The notes under the pieces are model-generated. The model ran no database searches and was not told the DNA's origin. It worked only from the letters and a program-made list of their open reading frames with translations. A DNA stretch of 64,000 bases from Echinometra lucunter (lineage: Eukaryota > Echinodermata > Echinoidea > Camarodonta > Echinometridae): positions 11,761,929 to 11,825,928 of the forward strand of contig CM057158.1 in NCBI GenBank assembly GCA_029962745.1, written 5' to 3'. Below are positions 1 through 14,300 of the stretch, in pieces. The translations under genes were made by a program, and so were the position numbers. Positions within the stretch are counted from its first letter, which is position 1; each line of letters starts with the position of its first letter.

Positions 1-360
1 GGAGCAAATTGTGAATATTAAAACTTTGTAAAAACCCCTTTCCTTCAAAATAATGAAATTTAAAATCAAAACATGAAAATAATGTTCAGGATCACGATCA
101 AAGGGATGACTATTTTAACGACATACCAGTATCCGATTTCATAATGACATAATCTGGCATTGTCACTGTCATGCATGTTAGCTAAAATCAGTCTAAATCC
201 TGAATATAAAAGCAAGGCTCCAGGACACAATGTGTCTCAGTATCCTCTTGTGAATGAAAGTCACTCTCCCTCTCTCGATGTTTTTCTTTTTTTCTCACAA
301 AGATAATCATAAAAAAGAAACATTACAGAGTAAGATGTTTGGAGTATAAACACAGGAAGT

Positions 361-500
361 CATGGGAGGGCGTCAATCAGTTTTATAATTTCGAGGGACA
401 TACACCGAAAATTTTCTAAAGTTCCTCCACCCCTCTTTTTTGGAGGGGGGGGGGGGCATGTACCCATGTTCCCTCCCCCCCCCCCCGATTGACGCCCATG
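361..500. mobile_element. Fold-back element (MITE-like) with poly-G/C
   Basis: The ends are inverted copies: catgggagggcgtcaatc on the left and gattgacgcccatg on the right. Inside are a G14 run and a C14 run that can also pair with each other. Confidence 0.5.
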
Positions 501-630
501 CCTGAGCTAGTGAAAACATATTTCAGTGAATATCATGGTACACAAAATTATGGGCTAGCTGTTAGACATTTCCTTCTCTTCTGGTTTATTTTTGTTTGCA
601 AATGCCATTCGTCCTCTTAAATAATGTAAC

Positions 631-990
631 ATTAATAGCGCCTTATGTGAATATTTCAATGCGCTTTATACAATGTTTCTATTATTACCCCTGATTACTG
701 GATTTCTAGCCCGCACACAAGTGTGCACCATCTCCACTCCTCAGCATGGAACATTCCTATATACCATTTTGCACCGCTGATTGGCGTACATACAGGGCAA
801 TGGCAAAGGCAATCACAGTGGGTTTCGGCAATCCTCATAGGTGCCTATTCGCTCGTGGGTATAGGGGTGGCAATAAGGCCAATGATTAATCAATGTCTTG
901 CCAAAAGACGCTGGTGCCTCAGCGGGACTCGAACCGCGAACCGTATCCATAGTCCAGGACATATGTATCCGCTAAACCACAACACCTCTA
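631..990 (-). mobile_element. tRNA-derived SINE, minus strand
   Basis: Read on the minus strand, 986-913 resembles a tRNA. It has an A-box-like GTGGTTTAGCGGATAC (980-965), a B box GGTTCGAGTCCC (935-924) and ends GGTG/CACC that pair. The body runs to a tail near 631-665 with two GCGC motifs (ataaagcgcattg and aaggcgctatt). The body and tail resemble the copy at 29785-30075. Confidence 0.7.
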
Positions 991-2089
991 CCCAAATATC
1001 CGTCGTTTACCCGGCAGTACATTACGAAAAGACATGATTATAGGATTCCTATACTACTGTTTAAATTAAGTATGTGCATACAAAGAATTAAACCCCAAAT
1101 GCCTAAATGGTATGCTTGGGCACATGTCGGGTAAAAAGTTGACCCTCATAATATAGGATACTTTTCTGAAATAGGCTCAATAACTTCTAGCTGAAGGTTA
1201 AGGAAAAAAACCCCATTATATTGGGTTCCATCAAGATTGCATCCATTAAATTATATGACCATTTTGCATGGTTTAAGGCTCATTTTGTTGGTGGGCATGC
1301 ATTCGTTCACCATTTAATGTTTATGGGAGCAATGTGCAATGTGCATTCCTTAGCAAGAAAGATGGCCTAAAATCATGAAGAATCAGAAACGCTATTGATC
1401 ATGTTAATACGCATAATTATGGGTATATTGTCCATCGTCATTAGACTGGTTATAGGAGCTTTAAAATCACCCATATCAATGTCACATCTCAAACATTAAA
1501 AAAAATCCAAAAAAAAAAAAAAAAAAAAAACTGACACCAATCTAGAGAGCCCTTTTAAAGAAATTGACTGTTTCCGATCCTCCCTACCAGCTAGCATTAT
1601 AGCCTGTGCCCTCCCTAAACCACTGTATCCCGCCAACCCCCCCCCCCCCCCCCCGATGGCCTCTCCCTCTGGCGTGGATCAGCGAGGGAAACCTACAGAG
1701 AATCCACTCCAGTGCCACGCTTCAGGTTTACCGCCTAATCCCTGCCTGCAACTAAGGCTTTTAGTTTTATCAAAGTCACAGTTCGACTTTACGAATTTTG
1801 TGATTATTTAAGATAATGAAGCACTACATGCTCATCGTTAAATCTGGCAACATATTCCCCATTCGTGGAAAAAAAGAGAGGAAGTTTCAGTCACCATTGG
1901 CAACGAAGTGGTAACGATTTTCCCCAAATAGAGATAAATCATTTGTGAGACAGCTTTTTATTTCCTCTCTCTGGCGTATATTTGAGTAGAAACTATATAG
2001 CCTATTTAGAGCATGTATTTTTAGCAATAATGGCAACACTTAACAGGCTACCAATGTTTCTATTGTGGCGGATAACTACGGTATTAACT

Positions 2090-2560
2090 GCTACCAAAGT
2101 TATAAACCAGAGATAACGTGGCGATCGTCATGCTGTTTGAGTCCCTAGCAAGTGAGTGCCTACAACTCCGAAATACAAGGGTGTGGTTTCTGTTTGCACT
2201 CTCCTTAATAAGAGGCACCATAAACACACCACGGGGGGATACGGCATGTACCAGACAAGTTATCACAAATCTATATAACAACAATACTCAGATCTTTATA
2301 GACTACTAGTCTTTTCTTTCATACACAGGGGATACCTATGGTAATTTTATCGAAATTACTATCAACGTTCTAAGTGACAACTTGATGGCCATAATGCCGT
2401 TCGAGTGTCGGACGTGAGTTACCACAACTAGAACACACGAGGGTGTGGTTTCTAATCGCGCACTCAAGAGGCGCCATAAACGCCCCGGGAGAAGCGGCGC
2501 CATTAATAGCTGTAACATCAGCTGTATCAGACATGTTTTAATACGATAGCACAAATGTTA
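2090..2560. repeat. Diverged direct duplication, about 260-bp spacing
   Basis: The phrase gggtgtggtttct...aagaggcNccataaac...cggc appears near 2179-2250 and near 2441-2500. The sequence between is less alike, so this is an old duplication. Confidence 0.45.
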
Positions 2561-5500
2561 TGTTACTGTAGAGAATTTTCCCTCCTAAAAACAAGTAGGC
2601 AATTGCTCCTTACACACTTTTTTTTTCTTTTTTGCAAAGTGTTCGGGAAACCGCAATGCCAAATGATAGATGTTCTCTTTTTTCTTTTCTAATTTGTAAA
2701 TACACGCGAGGATGGAAAACACTGCCTCTATATAGTATTTTATGAAATTCTTGCACTTTTAAAAAATATCAAATTCCTAGTCATACAGGGTGTATTGGGA
2801 AGGGCGAACCACTATACTTATGAATGAAATACGCTTTTGAGACACTGTGTTGTTTGAGCTCAACATCGAGCGTTCTCCAAGCGGACAGCAAGGCCCTCTC
2901 TCGACAATCCTTGAATACCGCTTCCCTTCTTCTCTATATGGAATGTCAGTTTAAAACGGTTTCATTATGCAATCAGATACTTGTTTGTTTTTTCTTAAAT
3001 AAAAAATATTTGTTTATGATACTTCGAGATGTGCACAAAAATGGCCCAAGTGGCTTTCGAGTAGGGTTACAGACGTTATTGTCGCATTACATTGCCCCAA
3101 AAATATAATTACTGTGATTCATGTAGGCACAAAGTTCATTAAAAAAAGATCGTTCTCAGAAAATATGGAAATCTGTCACAATAACTCCAAGTCAGGAATT
3201 GATCTATGTAATGGAGATAATGTCTTCTCTCTAAACCTCTAAACGTTTTGGATAATTTCAGTATCATGCCGATATACCAAACAAGGTTTTATTCAAAGGA
3301 AGCACCTTAGCGACGTCGTATGTACATTGTGTAAGCTGCCTCTTCCACTTTGAAATCAAATTTTGAATATTAGTTCATTGTTAATATGTGCATTCGTTAG
3401 TTAAAAATCTAATATCTTAAAATAAAAGGTCTTAGATCATATCATCCCAGCATCAGTTTACATATGCTTTTGTTATTAGGTATGATGTCGATTTCGGAAC
3501 TTTTCATACACTGTTCGATAAAACTATAAAAGTATATCTATAATACGTCAACTATCAGGAACCATACAAAGAAACCCAATGAGGCCAATGACGTCATCAA
3601 AACCTAATGAGTTGAAAAACACCCCCTTAAATGATCTCCCTTAAAGAAAACAGACAATACCTGGCGAAATCAACAAGTGTAGGTATACTTTGCTTCGATG
3701 TTCATTTAAGAACATACCCTTCAGCAGTTTCTCGATTGTCTTCTTTCTTTCATGCGAAGCGGGGGAACAACCTTTTGGGGCGCGGGTGGTGACGAGACAA
3801 GGGCAAACAAAATGGCTAGGTATTTAGTTTTTGTGTCGTTTCACGGATTTTTACATGTAGTCATGGCATTTTTTTGAAAACCAAATTATTGATAGAAAGA
3901 TTGGCTGCAAAATCATTATCTATTCATTGTTGTAATAAAATTGATAAACATGGAATAAGTATATATTCCACAGTTTATGAAATATAATGCTATATTCACT
4001 CAGACGTCATTGTGGAATTTTTGTACATGCAGATGAATACTGCCATTTTTTTCCTCTTCACCTGTGTCTTCCTTTAGTTTCACCTTACTATATACATGTA
4101 TGCTAATTTTACATATTCCATGTGCATTCTTTCTCTTACAATATGACTTTATTTACAACTATTACAATGAAATATGGTTTTAACACGTAAGGTAATATTG
4201 ACACGCGTATTCAAACGCACACGCACATGCACCCACGCACACACATCCAGACCATTATACATACAACTTGTTACTGTGACAAACTTCTCTAATTTGCGAA
4301 TTGTGCCCACACATCGCTTACAATTATTTTCATATTTTACACATCAAAGCGACAGCTGCTACTGTTTATGGCGAGATGGAACGAAACTAAATCCCCTTCT
4401 TGGATAATTCTTAGTTGCATTATTTGAGGTTTTTGTTTTCCATTAAGTGTATCCTGTAATAACACTTGACGCTGCTGGCAATCTAAGCTGACGCTTGACG
4501 GTATATAGACACATACAATCCAGGCTATGCTTTCTTCCAAAACGACCTCAAGCACTTTCTATTATGCATTATCTTTCTTGTTTCTGTTCATTTTTGTTTC
4601 ATACTTCGTTCTCTCTCTGCATCTCTCTCGTTTTCCTTCTCCTCTCTCGTTCTCGCCGGCAATTCTAATTTGACCGAAAATGGAGGAGGCTTAAGGCTGT
4701 GTACGGACCATAGCTACGCCTCTCAGAACCCACGGGGATTACGGCATCAAGGGAGAGTGAAAAGGGGGAGAATTGGAGCCGCTTCCGTGGAGGCGGTAGC
4801 TAAGCAGACGACATTTTCACAAAGCGATGCAAAGATTTTCAGCAGCGCCGCAAAAACCGCTCGTGTTTCGTTCACCTAGGGCGCCCTCAAGGCTATAATC
4901 CCGTCATAGCTATTCTGGGCTGTTCCATGTTCGAGGCGAGTAGGGGGGTACGTTAGTTCCATAGATTTTTCAGCCAAAGCGGATATAGTGATTAGACTCC
5001 CCTCCCATTATTTCTGCCCCTCACATGTGGGAAGATGTTTTGTTGATGATGTCAAGCAATATGAGGGATTATTACCGACTAATCCACTGGGGAAGATAGA
5101 AATAGCATTTTAGCTCGGAGGTAATTAGTACTCGTCCAACATGGCATCTGCCAGCAATTATGTGCAAGCGGGAAGGAATAGATTTTCGACGATAAATCTG
5201 AAAGCACGAATCACTGTATATCTCTCACTCAATAAGGAATATAAAACAACGGTAATCAATTAAAATTGGTAAAGTGATACTACCGCCATCATCCCACTCA
5301 TGCTAGTCATCACGTTGCCGATTTGAGGATCAAAGTCTTGGATTACACAATGACTATCCCCCCCCCCCCCCAAAAAAAAAAAAAAAAAAAAAAAATCACA
5401 GTCATCTAAAGGGAGTCTCACTTTAACTATATTCCATGTAGAGACCTCGTCCTTTGCATCATTCTGTCTGCAAAACCCTTTTCCAGACTGACAAAATAAC

Positions 5501-5869
5501 ACGAAATAAAAAAGGGGGTTATTGGATACGTATCTTCGGGTTTCTAGTGAGGATACTAAGTCTACTAACACATAGTTGCTCTGCGGTTTTATCAAAAGTC
5601 AGTGAAGCAAAAGAAGTAAAATAAAACTTGCACATTCGAGCTCCACTCTGCCCGAGATACTCCAGCACCTCCAGGCCAGAGCAGGATATAATATGGCTGT
5701 GATCGAATACTAACCCTTACATTTTCAATTTCAAAATGGGGGAGGGGGAGGGGAGTCGCTGCACCCCAGGCCCCCTCCCATGCTTATGTGGCTACCATTA
5801 GATACTAATACCATCCTTCTGTGCTCTGGTTTGAGGTGCATTTTACCCCATTTGTTGTTGTTGAATTGG

Positions 5870-6040
5870 GTTTTTACCATGTTTACAGATGTGTATTAAT
5901 CAAATATGATTATTTACGTCTGGGAACGACCTTTAACGTCACCATCCGAAAGACGCGACTCAGACTCGAACCCGGGTCCGCTGAATCAGTATAACTTCCA
6001 CTGTTAGCTGGATTACAGACGCACGCCACAACGCCTGAGC
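5870..6040 (-). mobile_element. tRNA-derived SINE, second family, minus strand
   Basis: On the minus strand, 6040-5952 contains an A-box-like region (GTTGTGGCGTGCGTC) and a B box in CCGGGTTCGAGTCTGAG. The sequence then passes into a body containing gacgttaaaggtcgttccc. It differs in body sequence from the SINE at 631-990. Confidence 0.55.
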
Positions 6041-6611
6041 TCTTACAGCCCCTTAATCAATAATTATTACAGTAAGGAAAGCAATTTAGTTCTATGTTCT
6101 AGAAGACACATTAACATTAACATCTAGGCCTATATTTTGTGTTGAACATTGATTCGAAAGTAAATGGGCATGGTACGTTACACAGAGTCAAGGAGCCAAG
6201 CATAAGAAGACACCACAATCATCCTTTGACTCAAACTTGACCCATTTTATTTCCACAACAGACAGTCGCTCTCAGCTATCAAACCACGCGATATCATCGT
6301 GTTAGTATCGATTTGTTGCTCTACAGCTGGTCAGGTGCATCATGGGAACCATGTTTTTACAATCCTCCCAAGATGTGAGTTATGTTGGACAGGTTATCGA
6401 TGGTCGAACAAAAACACTATAGTTTTGAAAAAGAGTCATTTTAAAGGGGGTACCCAATGCTGAAACAATGCTAGTTCATTTAAAAGAGCGTGATTTCATT
6501 AGCAGAAAATCATCTGCCTAAATTTTTTTTTAAGTCGTGTTGCCAAGGAAACCCCCAAATGTGCTAAGATTTCAGGATATTTTTGACCCCTCAGCTGTGA
6601 CCCAGTTTCAA

Positions 6612-6761
6612 CTGGGTACCCACTTTTACGTCAAAATGACGTCAAAGTGGGTACCATGTCGCGCAATTTTAGCAAAATGCGCGCAAGGTATAATACATTT
6701 TGTACAGTCTAGCGCGCAGCACAACTGCAATGCGCGAAGCTGGGTACCCACTTTTACGTCA
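6612..6761. repeat. Three-copy 22-bp repeat with a CRE-like palindrome
   Basis: A 22-base unit (core gggtacccacttttacgtca) occurs at 6612-6633 and again, exactly, at 6740-6761. An inverted copy with one mismatch lies at 6637-6655, so the first pair forms a palindrome and brings two acgtca half-sites together. Confidence 0.7.
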
Positions 6762-9700
6762 TACCTCGTGCTCAAATTTTTTGGTCAACCCTTGACTTTT
6801 TATGAGAAAATTATCCAAAATGCATTGATTTCGATTGAAAATCATCAAATTTTTAATGTTATTCTTTTTAGAATTCTGTTCTCGATCATATATCAAAATT
6901 TTGTTTACCATTGTGTACTCACTTTAAGCCTTGACCTCAGTCATCACAATCTTTAACACAATGACTGACAATAAAAAAATATTATTGTAAAACTAAAAAA
7001 AGAAGAAAATGATTTATGTAAAAGTCAACAAAATAGATGAAGCAACACGAGCAAAAGAAGAAAGGTGTACAAAGATGATAATAATGAACTAGCACAATAT
7101 GTACAAATGATTTCATGCCTGTGAAGAAAATGAATGAAAAATACCATGTGACCTGAAAACCAAGCACATCGATTACAGAGGAACTGCCCCCCCCCCCCCA
7201 ACGCAAGTTCCAATCCCTTACTTTCGTCACCCATGCCTGTCTCGTCTGATCCTCGATGTATCGACACAGAAGCACAACATAAAACAGACATTTTTTCCCA
7301 TTCCGTCCTAGAATCAAGCAGTGAGGTGACCCGACATTTGCTCTGGTTTTCATTCGTCCGAAATGCAGGGTTATAGGGTGAGGGTTACTTTGGGTTTTAG
7401 GTTAGGTTTATTACTAAGGTTTAGGATCACAGTCTTGTGCTTAGTGGAAGCACTTTGGTTGATGTTATATGAGCATGAGCAATTGTAGAGCCGTCAGTAG
7501 GTATGCTGGTAAACAAAAGAAGGGGCGCTAGGTTCGTCAGACCAAAGTATAAAAAAGAGCAATGTTTGACAGGAGGAGAGACTACAATCAGACCAAAAAC
7601 AAAAACAAAACAACACATCCACTAAAACTGCAACTGGCAGAGATGGCGCAGCCCAAGAACACATCTGACCGAAGACCGCACCATCTTTGGCTATGTGCCA
7701 TAGGAAATTGCCCATGAAATGGAATGAATAGACCTGATTTATAAGTTGTTTGAAATTATCCATTATGGAAATAGTTTTAAAAGAAAACAATACAAAACAT
7801 TTTATTTGCGGTGTGGTGAGATGGCGCCATTGTCCAACGATTTATTCAGATACCGGCGTGTATCGGAATGTGATTATCGATGACGCTTAGTCGTCTTCCA
7901 ACTGGCTGTTGTGTGTCATCTTTTGAATGATTTCTGTTTATTGTTTCTTTCAAACATACTCTGGTGTTTTATTAAAACATTATTCTTGTTTGTGTGAAGT
8001 GGTTTAGTATACAATGGATTAACGTCCTAGATTAATGTAGACGGCGTTCATAAGGCCTATGATAACCGATTTAGGAGCACGTTGTGTGGTTCATGATACA
8101 GTACCGCGTCGGCACTCAAAATCAAAACCCTGGATTGTTTTGTTTTGTTGAAGTGTTTAAGAGGAGTACGAGAAGCCATATCTCTCTTCCGACTGGCCCA
8201 TTATCTTCCTTCTCCTCCTCCTTATCATCATGATGGTAGATATATCATCTCATCAGTTGGAGGAGAGGAGGATGTAGAATGATGAAGCGATGGGTCTGCA
8301 GCAAAGGAGCTTGATACACCTCGACACGGCGCAGCGCACGTACCATGTACGGACACCTAAACCACTGCGCATCAGGCCAATCAACTAGATCCGCTAAAAG
8401 CTCACTTTCAAGACTCTTACCTTCTACGAAAACCCTCCCAAATAACCCCTCAAGTGATGTCAGTTGATCTTCTTGCCCGTAAACCACCTACCTTTCTCTC
8501 CCTTTTGCCTAAACTCCTTAATTTCATTTCGGCGCTGCGTTTACCGCTGTGCCTTGTTATGGCAGCTGAAACGGGACACCCTTTAGCCGCAGAAAATATC
8601 GGCGTTCCCGCACGGTGACGGGACCTGCGGGGAGATCCGGGCAAAGTTTGGTGTAGCATCTCGGTGGCAACAGATGGCGCGCAAATTTTCATATCATTAG
8701 CTAATAAACTATAGGAGCCCTAAAAGGCCTCTCATCTCTTCATCATCGCCCTTCATGTTGTGTAACATTATATGAAGAGAAAACGTAGGCATTATGTGAC
8801 CCGGTGATGAGTAAGAAGGGTATGATGCAGCCCAAAGCATGATTGCATCCACTCAGGGAAACCTCTTTCATTAACCATTCCTATAGCTTTACATGAACCC
8901 TCAATGAAGAACAATAAAGCAAGCCGGAATGCTAGCTATAGTCATTTGACGAAATTCACTTTCTGCCTGTAGTAATGACTGCAAAAACGAAATTGCAAAA
9001 AATAATTGAGTAGAGAGAATACATTTAAAGATGATGATGATTGTGGGGCTGAACCTTTGGTATAATGGAATTTTGATGAAAAAAAGTTTAAGAACTTTGT
9101 TTACACTCAAAATTCGAATTAAAAACCAACCTCTGGTAGCTATTTGGATGATGGCATCAGCTATCAAGTGAAGTCGTGGAGTGCCAAGCAGAAAATATAT
9201 AGCACAAAACATAACCATGCATGCCATACTTGTGCGTCATTGTAAAGAAACTTTTTAGAAACTAAGTAAGTTGGAGCTTTTTAAATATTTTTTAATATAT
9301 AAATTTTGTCTGTAAATTTGGATCCAGCGTATGTACTTAAAGCATTTTACAACACTCATGGATATAGTGGCGTAGTTTGCGTCCGTTTTAGGGGGTTGCC
9401 TTTTTTCCTGAATAAGTCCCGAGAGAGCTAAGGGTATAAGCTGGCTAAATTTTGGAAGTATATTGCCATTTTTTCCAAGTTCTCATTTCCCTTAATTCCG
9501 TAGCCAATCTTCCTTGCTTCAGTTGAGGAATGTGACGAGGATATGGCTACAGTCCCCTCTTTTCACTTGGCGAATTGTATGTTTTCATGTTAAGAATTTA
9601 AGTGATTCGCTATACTATGAACAACCTATAATGCACAGATCAAAAGAGAAATAGCGACGAATGAATGATGACCAATTATAACATAGTGCAAAAACTGCTA

Positions 9701-10230
9701 GTGTGAATGACCATTCCATACAACACGGTGAAATTAACAAAATGAATATAGAGAAGGACATCGGAATACGATATACATGATATAGGGAGAAGTATAAAGA
9801 AAAAGGCATAAAAAATTAAAGGTTATGAGGTGGAGAGATAAAGATAGATTGGAGGAGAGGGGGGGGGGGCAGGAGAACACGGAGAAGTGCCCAAGGGACT
9901 GCCTTATACTGCTTCGAATTAAAGATAAATATTTTGTTTCCAAATCAGAATTTACAGGTATTTAGACGTTATCAATTTTCCCATTCCTATACTGAAATTT
10001 TTTGCATGTGTTTAAACCTTTTAAGACAAAATGGATGTCTTTTAAAGAAAAATAATTACTGAGCCAGACAGCTAATTATTAACGAAATTTTGCAAGGGAC
10101 ATTTCCATGCACCCCACTGATGGGTGTCTGTATAAAGTTTTGATCCACAGGTTGCTATAGGCGAAGTTGAGCCTAATATTCATATTAAATTGGTCACCAT
10201 ATTCGCTTACCACCCCACCCAAATATTACT

Positions 10231-10364
10231 TCAGGGGGGTGTAACATAAAGAGATACAATTAATCTTACAATCAATTGTATCTCTTTAATACATGGTTTG
10301 CCATAGACTTACGATTGATATCAATCGTAAGATTGATTGTATGTTTTATGTTACACCCCCCTGA
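10231..10364. mobile_element. MITE with perfect 20-bp terminal inverted repeats
   Basis: The left end tcaggggggtgtaacataaa is repeated exactly in inverse orientation at the right end. Inside are two further palindromes (gatacaattaatc...attgtatc and ttacgattgatatcaatcgtaa). It has no coding capacity. Confidence 0.75.
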
Positions 10365-11347
10365 TCCCATAAGTGCTTATTTTTTCCTCTCTAATTTGTA
10401 GGCCTACAATCAGTCTTTATAATCACGCCGCTTAATATTTTCTTCCATTTAATTCATGAGCGTGTTATACGCATGATACTTCCGGCTTTACTTCTTCAAG
10501 CTCTCCTCTCTTTCTGGTGTTTGTCAATGGAGTTTAGTCTTTTGAAGACACAAACGAATGAAAGATTTGAGAAGACACGACTAAGGAATCAACCTCCCCC
10601 TCCTTAACCCCCCAACGTGTCAAAAGCGCCCATGCAGGCAGTGCATCTAATCAAAGAGCGGGACCTTGCCTCGTGCTACGCCGGCGGGTCCCGCGCGGTA
10701 GGAGACGAGTTTGGCTCCCCAGTTTCCGTCTCTCGGGCCCTCCCCGGGGCGTATTTCTTATCGTTCCCTTTGCAGTTTTCTTGGACGTAATTGCGTCAAG
10801 AAAATTAGCGATGGACCCGATAGTGAAACCCTAAACCTTAAAAGTATATTTCTCCGTCCTCCCACGGCATGGCCTGCGAATTCGCTCTACAGAACGCTGT
10901 AAGAAAGCACTTAAGCTATGAACATACAACAACCTCGATGATGTTTGTAGTAATGACTGCTTCCCGCTCACAAACCTTTCAAATGCATTATTATGACTGT
11001 ATCCTTTTCGTACATAACAAATTTCCCACTTTCAACAATAAAAATCTTGTACCTTTGTCTTCTTACGTAGTATTTGTATTGCAACGACAACACTTTGTAT
11101 ACGTTTCAGATAATAAAAAAATAAAAAAATAAAAAAAAAGCCGAAAAGGGGGAGGGGATTTTGGTCTATCATCATACTTTGTCAAGAGTCCCCTAAACTG
11201 CATCAATATTTTTGGTCATGATTTTGTCCTGCTTTTTCTCGTTCCTTTTCTTTTCTGTGTGTGCGTCAGCATCATGTTCTTTTATTGTTATCGCTCCTTG
11301 TTTTCCTATACATGCTATAGGTCTTCGTAGGCACGCACGATTGACGC

Positions 11348-11350
<3 letters not shown>

Positions 11351-11388
<38 letters not shown>
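11351..11388. repeat. (TA)n tract
   Basis: About 18 TA units. Confidence 0.95.
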
Positions 11389-14300
11389 GGGGGAACAAAT
11401 TACAAGCACTGCTTTTTATTTGATCCCTCCATTTCACAGAACTTAAGACTTTCTTTTAATATACTTGTCCAGAAAAAAATCAGTATATTTGTATCATTTT
11501 CATCTGCGCTGTAATTATACCTACGTAATGCCATTGCGTTTCTTTTCTTTCTGTTGGAAATGAATATAATTATACGATTTTTAATTTGAATCTATATCTA
11601 CTTCTTTAGTCCAGGATTCTTATTTTCCATTTAGCTTATTTTGTTCAAGGCAACAATCCGATCTTATGATCTAAACAACTTTGTCAAAATATGAGATATC
11701 ATGATAATGAAAATTAATGACCTCCCTATTTCAAGTAATGACAGTATCATGAGAGATTGATTACTCAGATATTAGTAAAGACCCTAAACTGATTATCCAG
11801 AATTTTTTATGTTGATGACTATTCGTTGAGCCATTTTCGTGATATTTCACGTAACATCAAAATAGCTTCAGATACTTATGCTTTCTCTTCAGAAAAATAT
11901 CACAAGTTGAGAAAGTGAAGCGATAAAGTGCAGGATACTTATCACTCTGTCGACATCACAGCTTGTAGTGTAAAAACTAATAATCAGGCATTGGATTTTT
12001 ATATACATGTCATGGTTCTGCGTTGTGATATTGTCAGGTTTTATTACTACAATGAAATAGCGTAGTGTGGTTTTTTTTTTCGGTTTTAAGAGTTTAAAAA
12101 AAAGTTTATTTTTTCTGTTCATATAGGCCTAAACCGATAAACAATTATGTGTATACTTAACCTTCCATTTACGTAAACATGTACTCTCATTAAAAAAAAT
12201 AAAAGTATCATCGGAAAGTGATTTCTGGATTCATTATTCTCCCCACCCCCACCCCCATCCCCTCCCTTGTCTTCATGTATCTGACTACGGATCGTACATA
12301 ACTCTATGTCCTGACCCGGAATTGTGTCAGATTTGTAACTCGCCTTGCAGCTTGTGAGTATCGTACTACAGTAATTGCAATTAAGCTCCAATTAACGCTA
12401 CAGATTGTAACACTGAGGACTTATTCGGTCCTGCGTGTTCTATGTCTCGAGGAGTAATACTGTAGCAATTGTCCGTCGACCGTTTTCATTCAGGTTTTCA
12501 TTTGTGCAGCGCCATTGATGAATATAGTTGGTCATAATAGAACCTTTTCTTTTTCATACAATATAAGAACGCAAACATATAACAGTCAGCGAAGGAAATT
12601 ACTATTTGTTGTTAGCATTATATACATCAATCATCAATGAAATATGATGTATGAATATGTATGACATAAATTGCTACAGGTTCAGTTAGCGAGAAAATAA
12701 ATTTTACCCCTAACCTACACAATGAGACAAGTGTATACTGAAGAATCAAGTGCATCATATAGTCATCTTTTCTTTTCCGCTTGACTTTTTATTAACTTCC
12801 CTTGTCTCACAAGATGTCATGATAATGTAATGCGTTGTAATGGATGAAAGCATTAAACCAAGAAGTAATTTATGCTGAGGCTCTCTGAGGTTACTAATGA
12901 TGTTGATACACTACGTTCTCACCATGATTTTACTAACATGCTAACTATATGCAGGGTTAACGTTTAAGTTACTGAGCAACAAAGCATTTGTTTTAAATAT
13001 GAAAATCGCGGCCTTTTGAAGGATCTTTGAGATTGCATCAACCGAGACTTATGATTACCTAAAAGAGGAAATGAGATTAATCACATGTAGCTACACTGAT
13101 GTCTTGAGACCTTCCCCCGTCAGGTTGTGACCTATTTACTTGTCGACCATCCCTCCTCGTCACTGGTTGGAGGCGGTCGGAATTAACAGTTTGTCCGACA
13201 TTAAAGCAAGAACAATATCGACGTTACAGTCGTTGTGACTTGCAGGCTAAGAGTGTGGCAATGGAGGGGTATCCAATATTTGAGTTGTTTTTTATTTTTA
13301 TTTTTTAATGAAATTGATTTATCCCAAAGAAATGTCATTACCTTAAAGCAACTTTAATACAAAATGTAGTTCATACAAGAAAATGGTGTAGGCTACATCA
13401 AATCATTAGCATTTGTTTTATTTATGTATATGTTATATTTATTCGTGTAAAATCTGAATTTAGATTTGTTTCAAACAATTTTCAAACTTATCAGCAGATA
13501 AGTGTACGCCATAGTTGAACTTTCGCCTGCTGACGATTGCAAATACATATCTCCAACTTACAATATCTCTTCTGTAATAATTAAAACTAGCCTTCTCCAG
13601 TAGAATTCGTATTGCTTAGAAAGAACACTACCATTTCTCAAATTGTGTGACATAATATGTAATCACACTCCTGCTTAAACTTGTGAAACAGTCTAGTTTC
13701 TAAATGCAAGTTCCTCCCTTTAAAATCAGGTCATGTTGAAACAGTCAAACGGAATATCTTGTTTGATGTGATTAAGATTTCCCGCTCAAATTCTCCCCTT
13801 CTCGTCTCACGACGACAACGTTTTCACGTCATATTCACACAAGTATCTTGAAATCTAAACCAAACTTCAAAAACGCTTATCATGCTTATAGGGGAGGAAA
13901 TCACTACTGAAGGGGTGTACCCCCACTGCTCCCATGATCCTCCCAGCTGTGAAGCCGCCCCTCCCCATCTCCTTCCCGTCATGATTGTAGGTCTTAAAGC
14001 TTACGGCACCACAGTCCTCCTTTGCAATAGGGGTTCTATGACAGACAGATGACAATGACGATGCCACACTAATTAATCCCTTCGAGGAATAATCTGGTTG
14101 ATTCTCAGAATTATAGGGAATCACTGGGAATCATGGGAGAACTGTAAACCATGCAACCCGTTTCTTCTAAAATCCTTTTCATTATTATTGGGATATGGCA
14201 GAAGCTTTGATTTTTTTACACAGCGCGGATATAATTTCATTAAGGAATTAAGAATGTATCCTTAGGAATTCCCTTTGACCTAACATTTCGACTGAGATGA

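Noticed and set aside
913..986. Functional tRNA gene
   Set aside because: The acceptor stem pairs only partly and the segment is joined to a SINE body; it is a tRNA-derived repeat head.
6537..6956. 139-codon + strand frame
   Set aside because: It overlaps the repeated gtacccac/acgtca module; no recognisable domain, and codon use looks random.
7370..7435. Telomere-like stretch (ggttagg/ggttt words)
   Set aside because: No regular TTAGGG units; only a G/T-rich patch.
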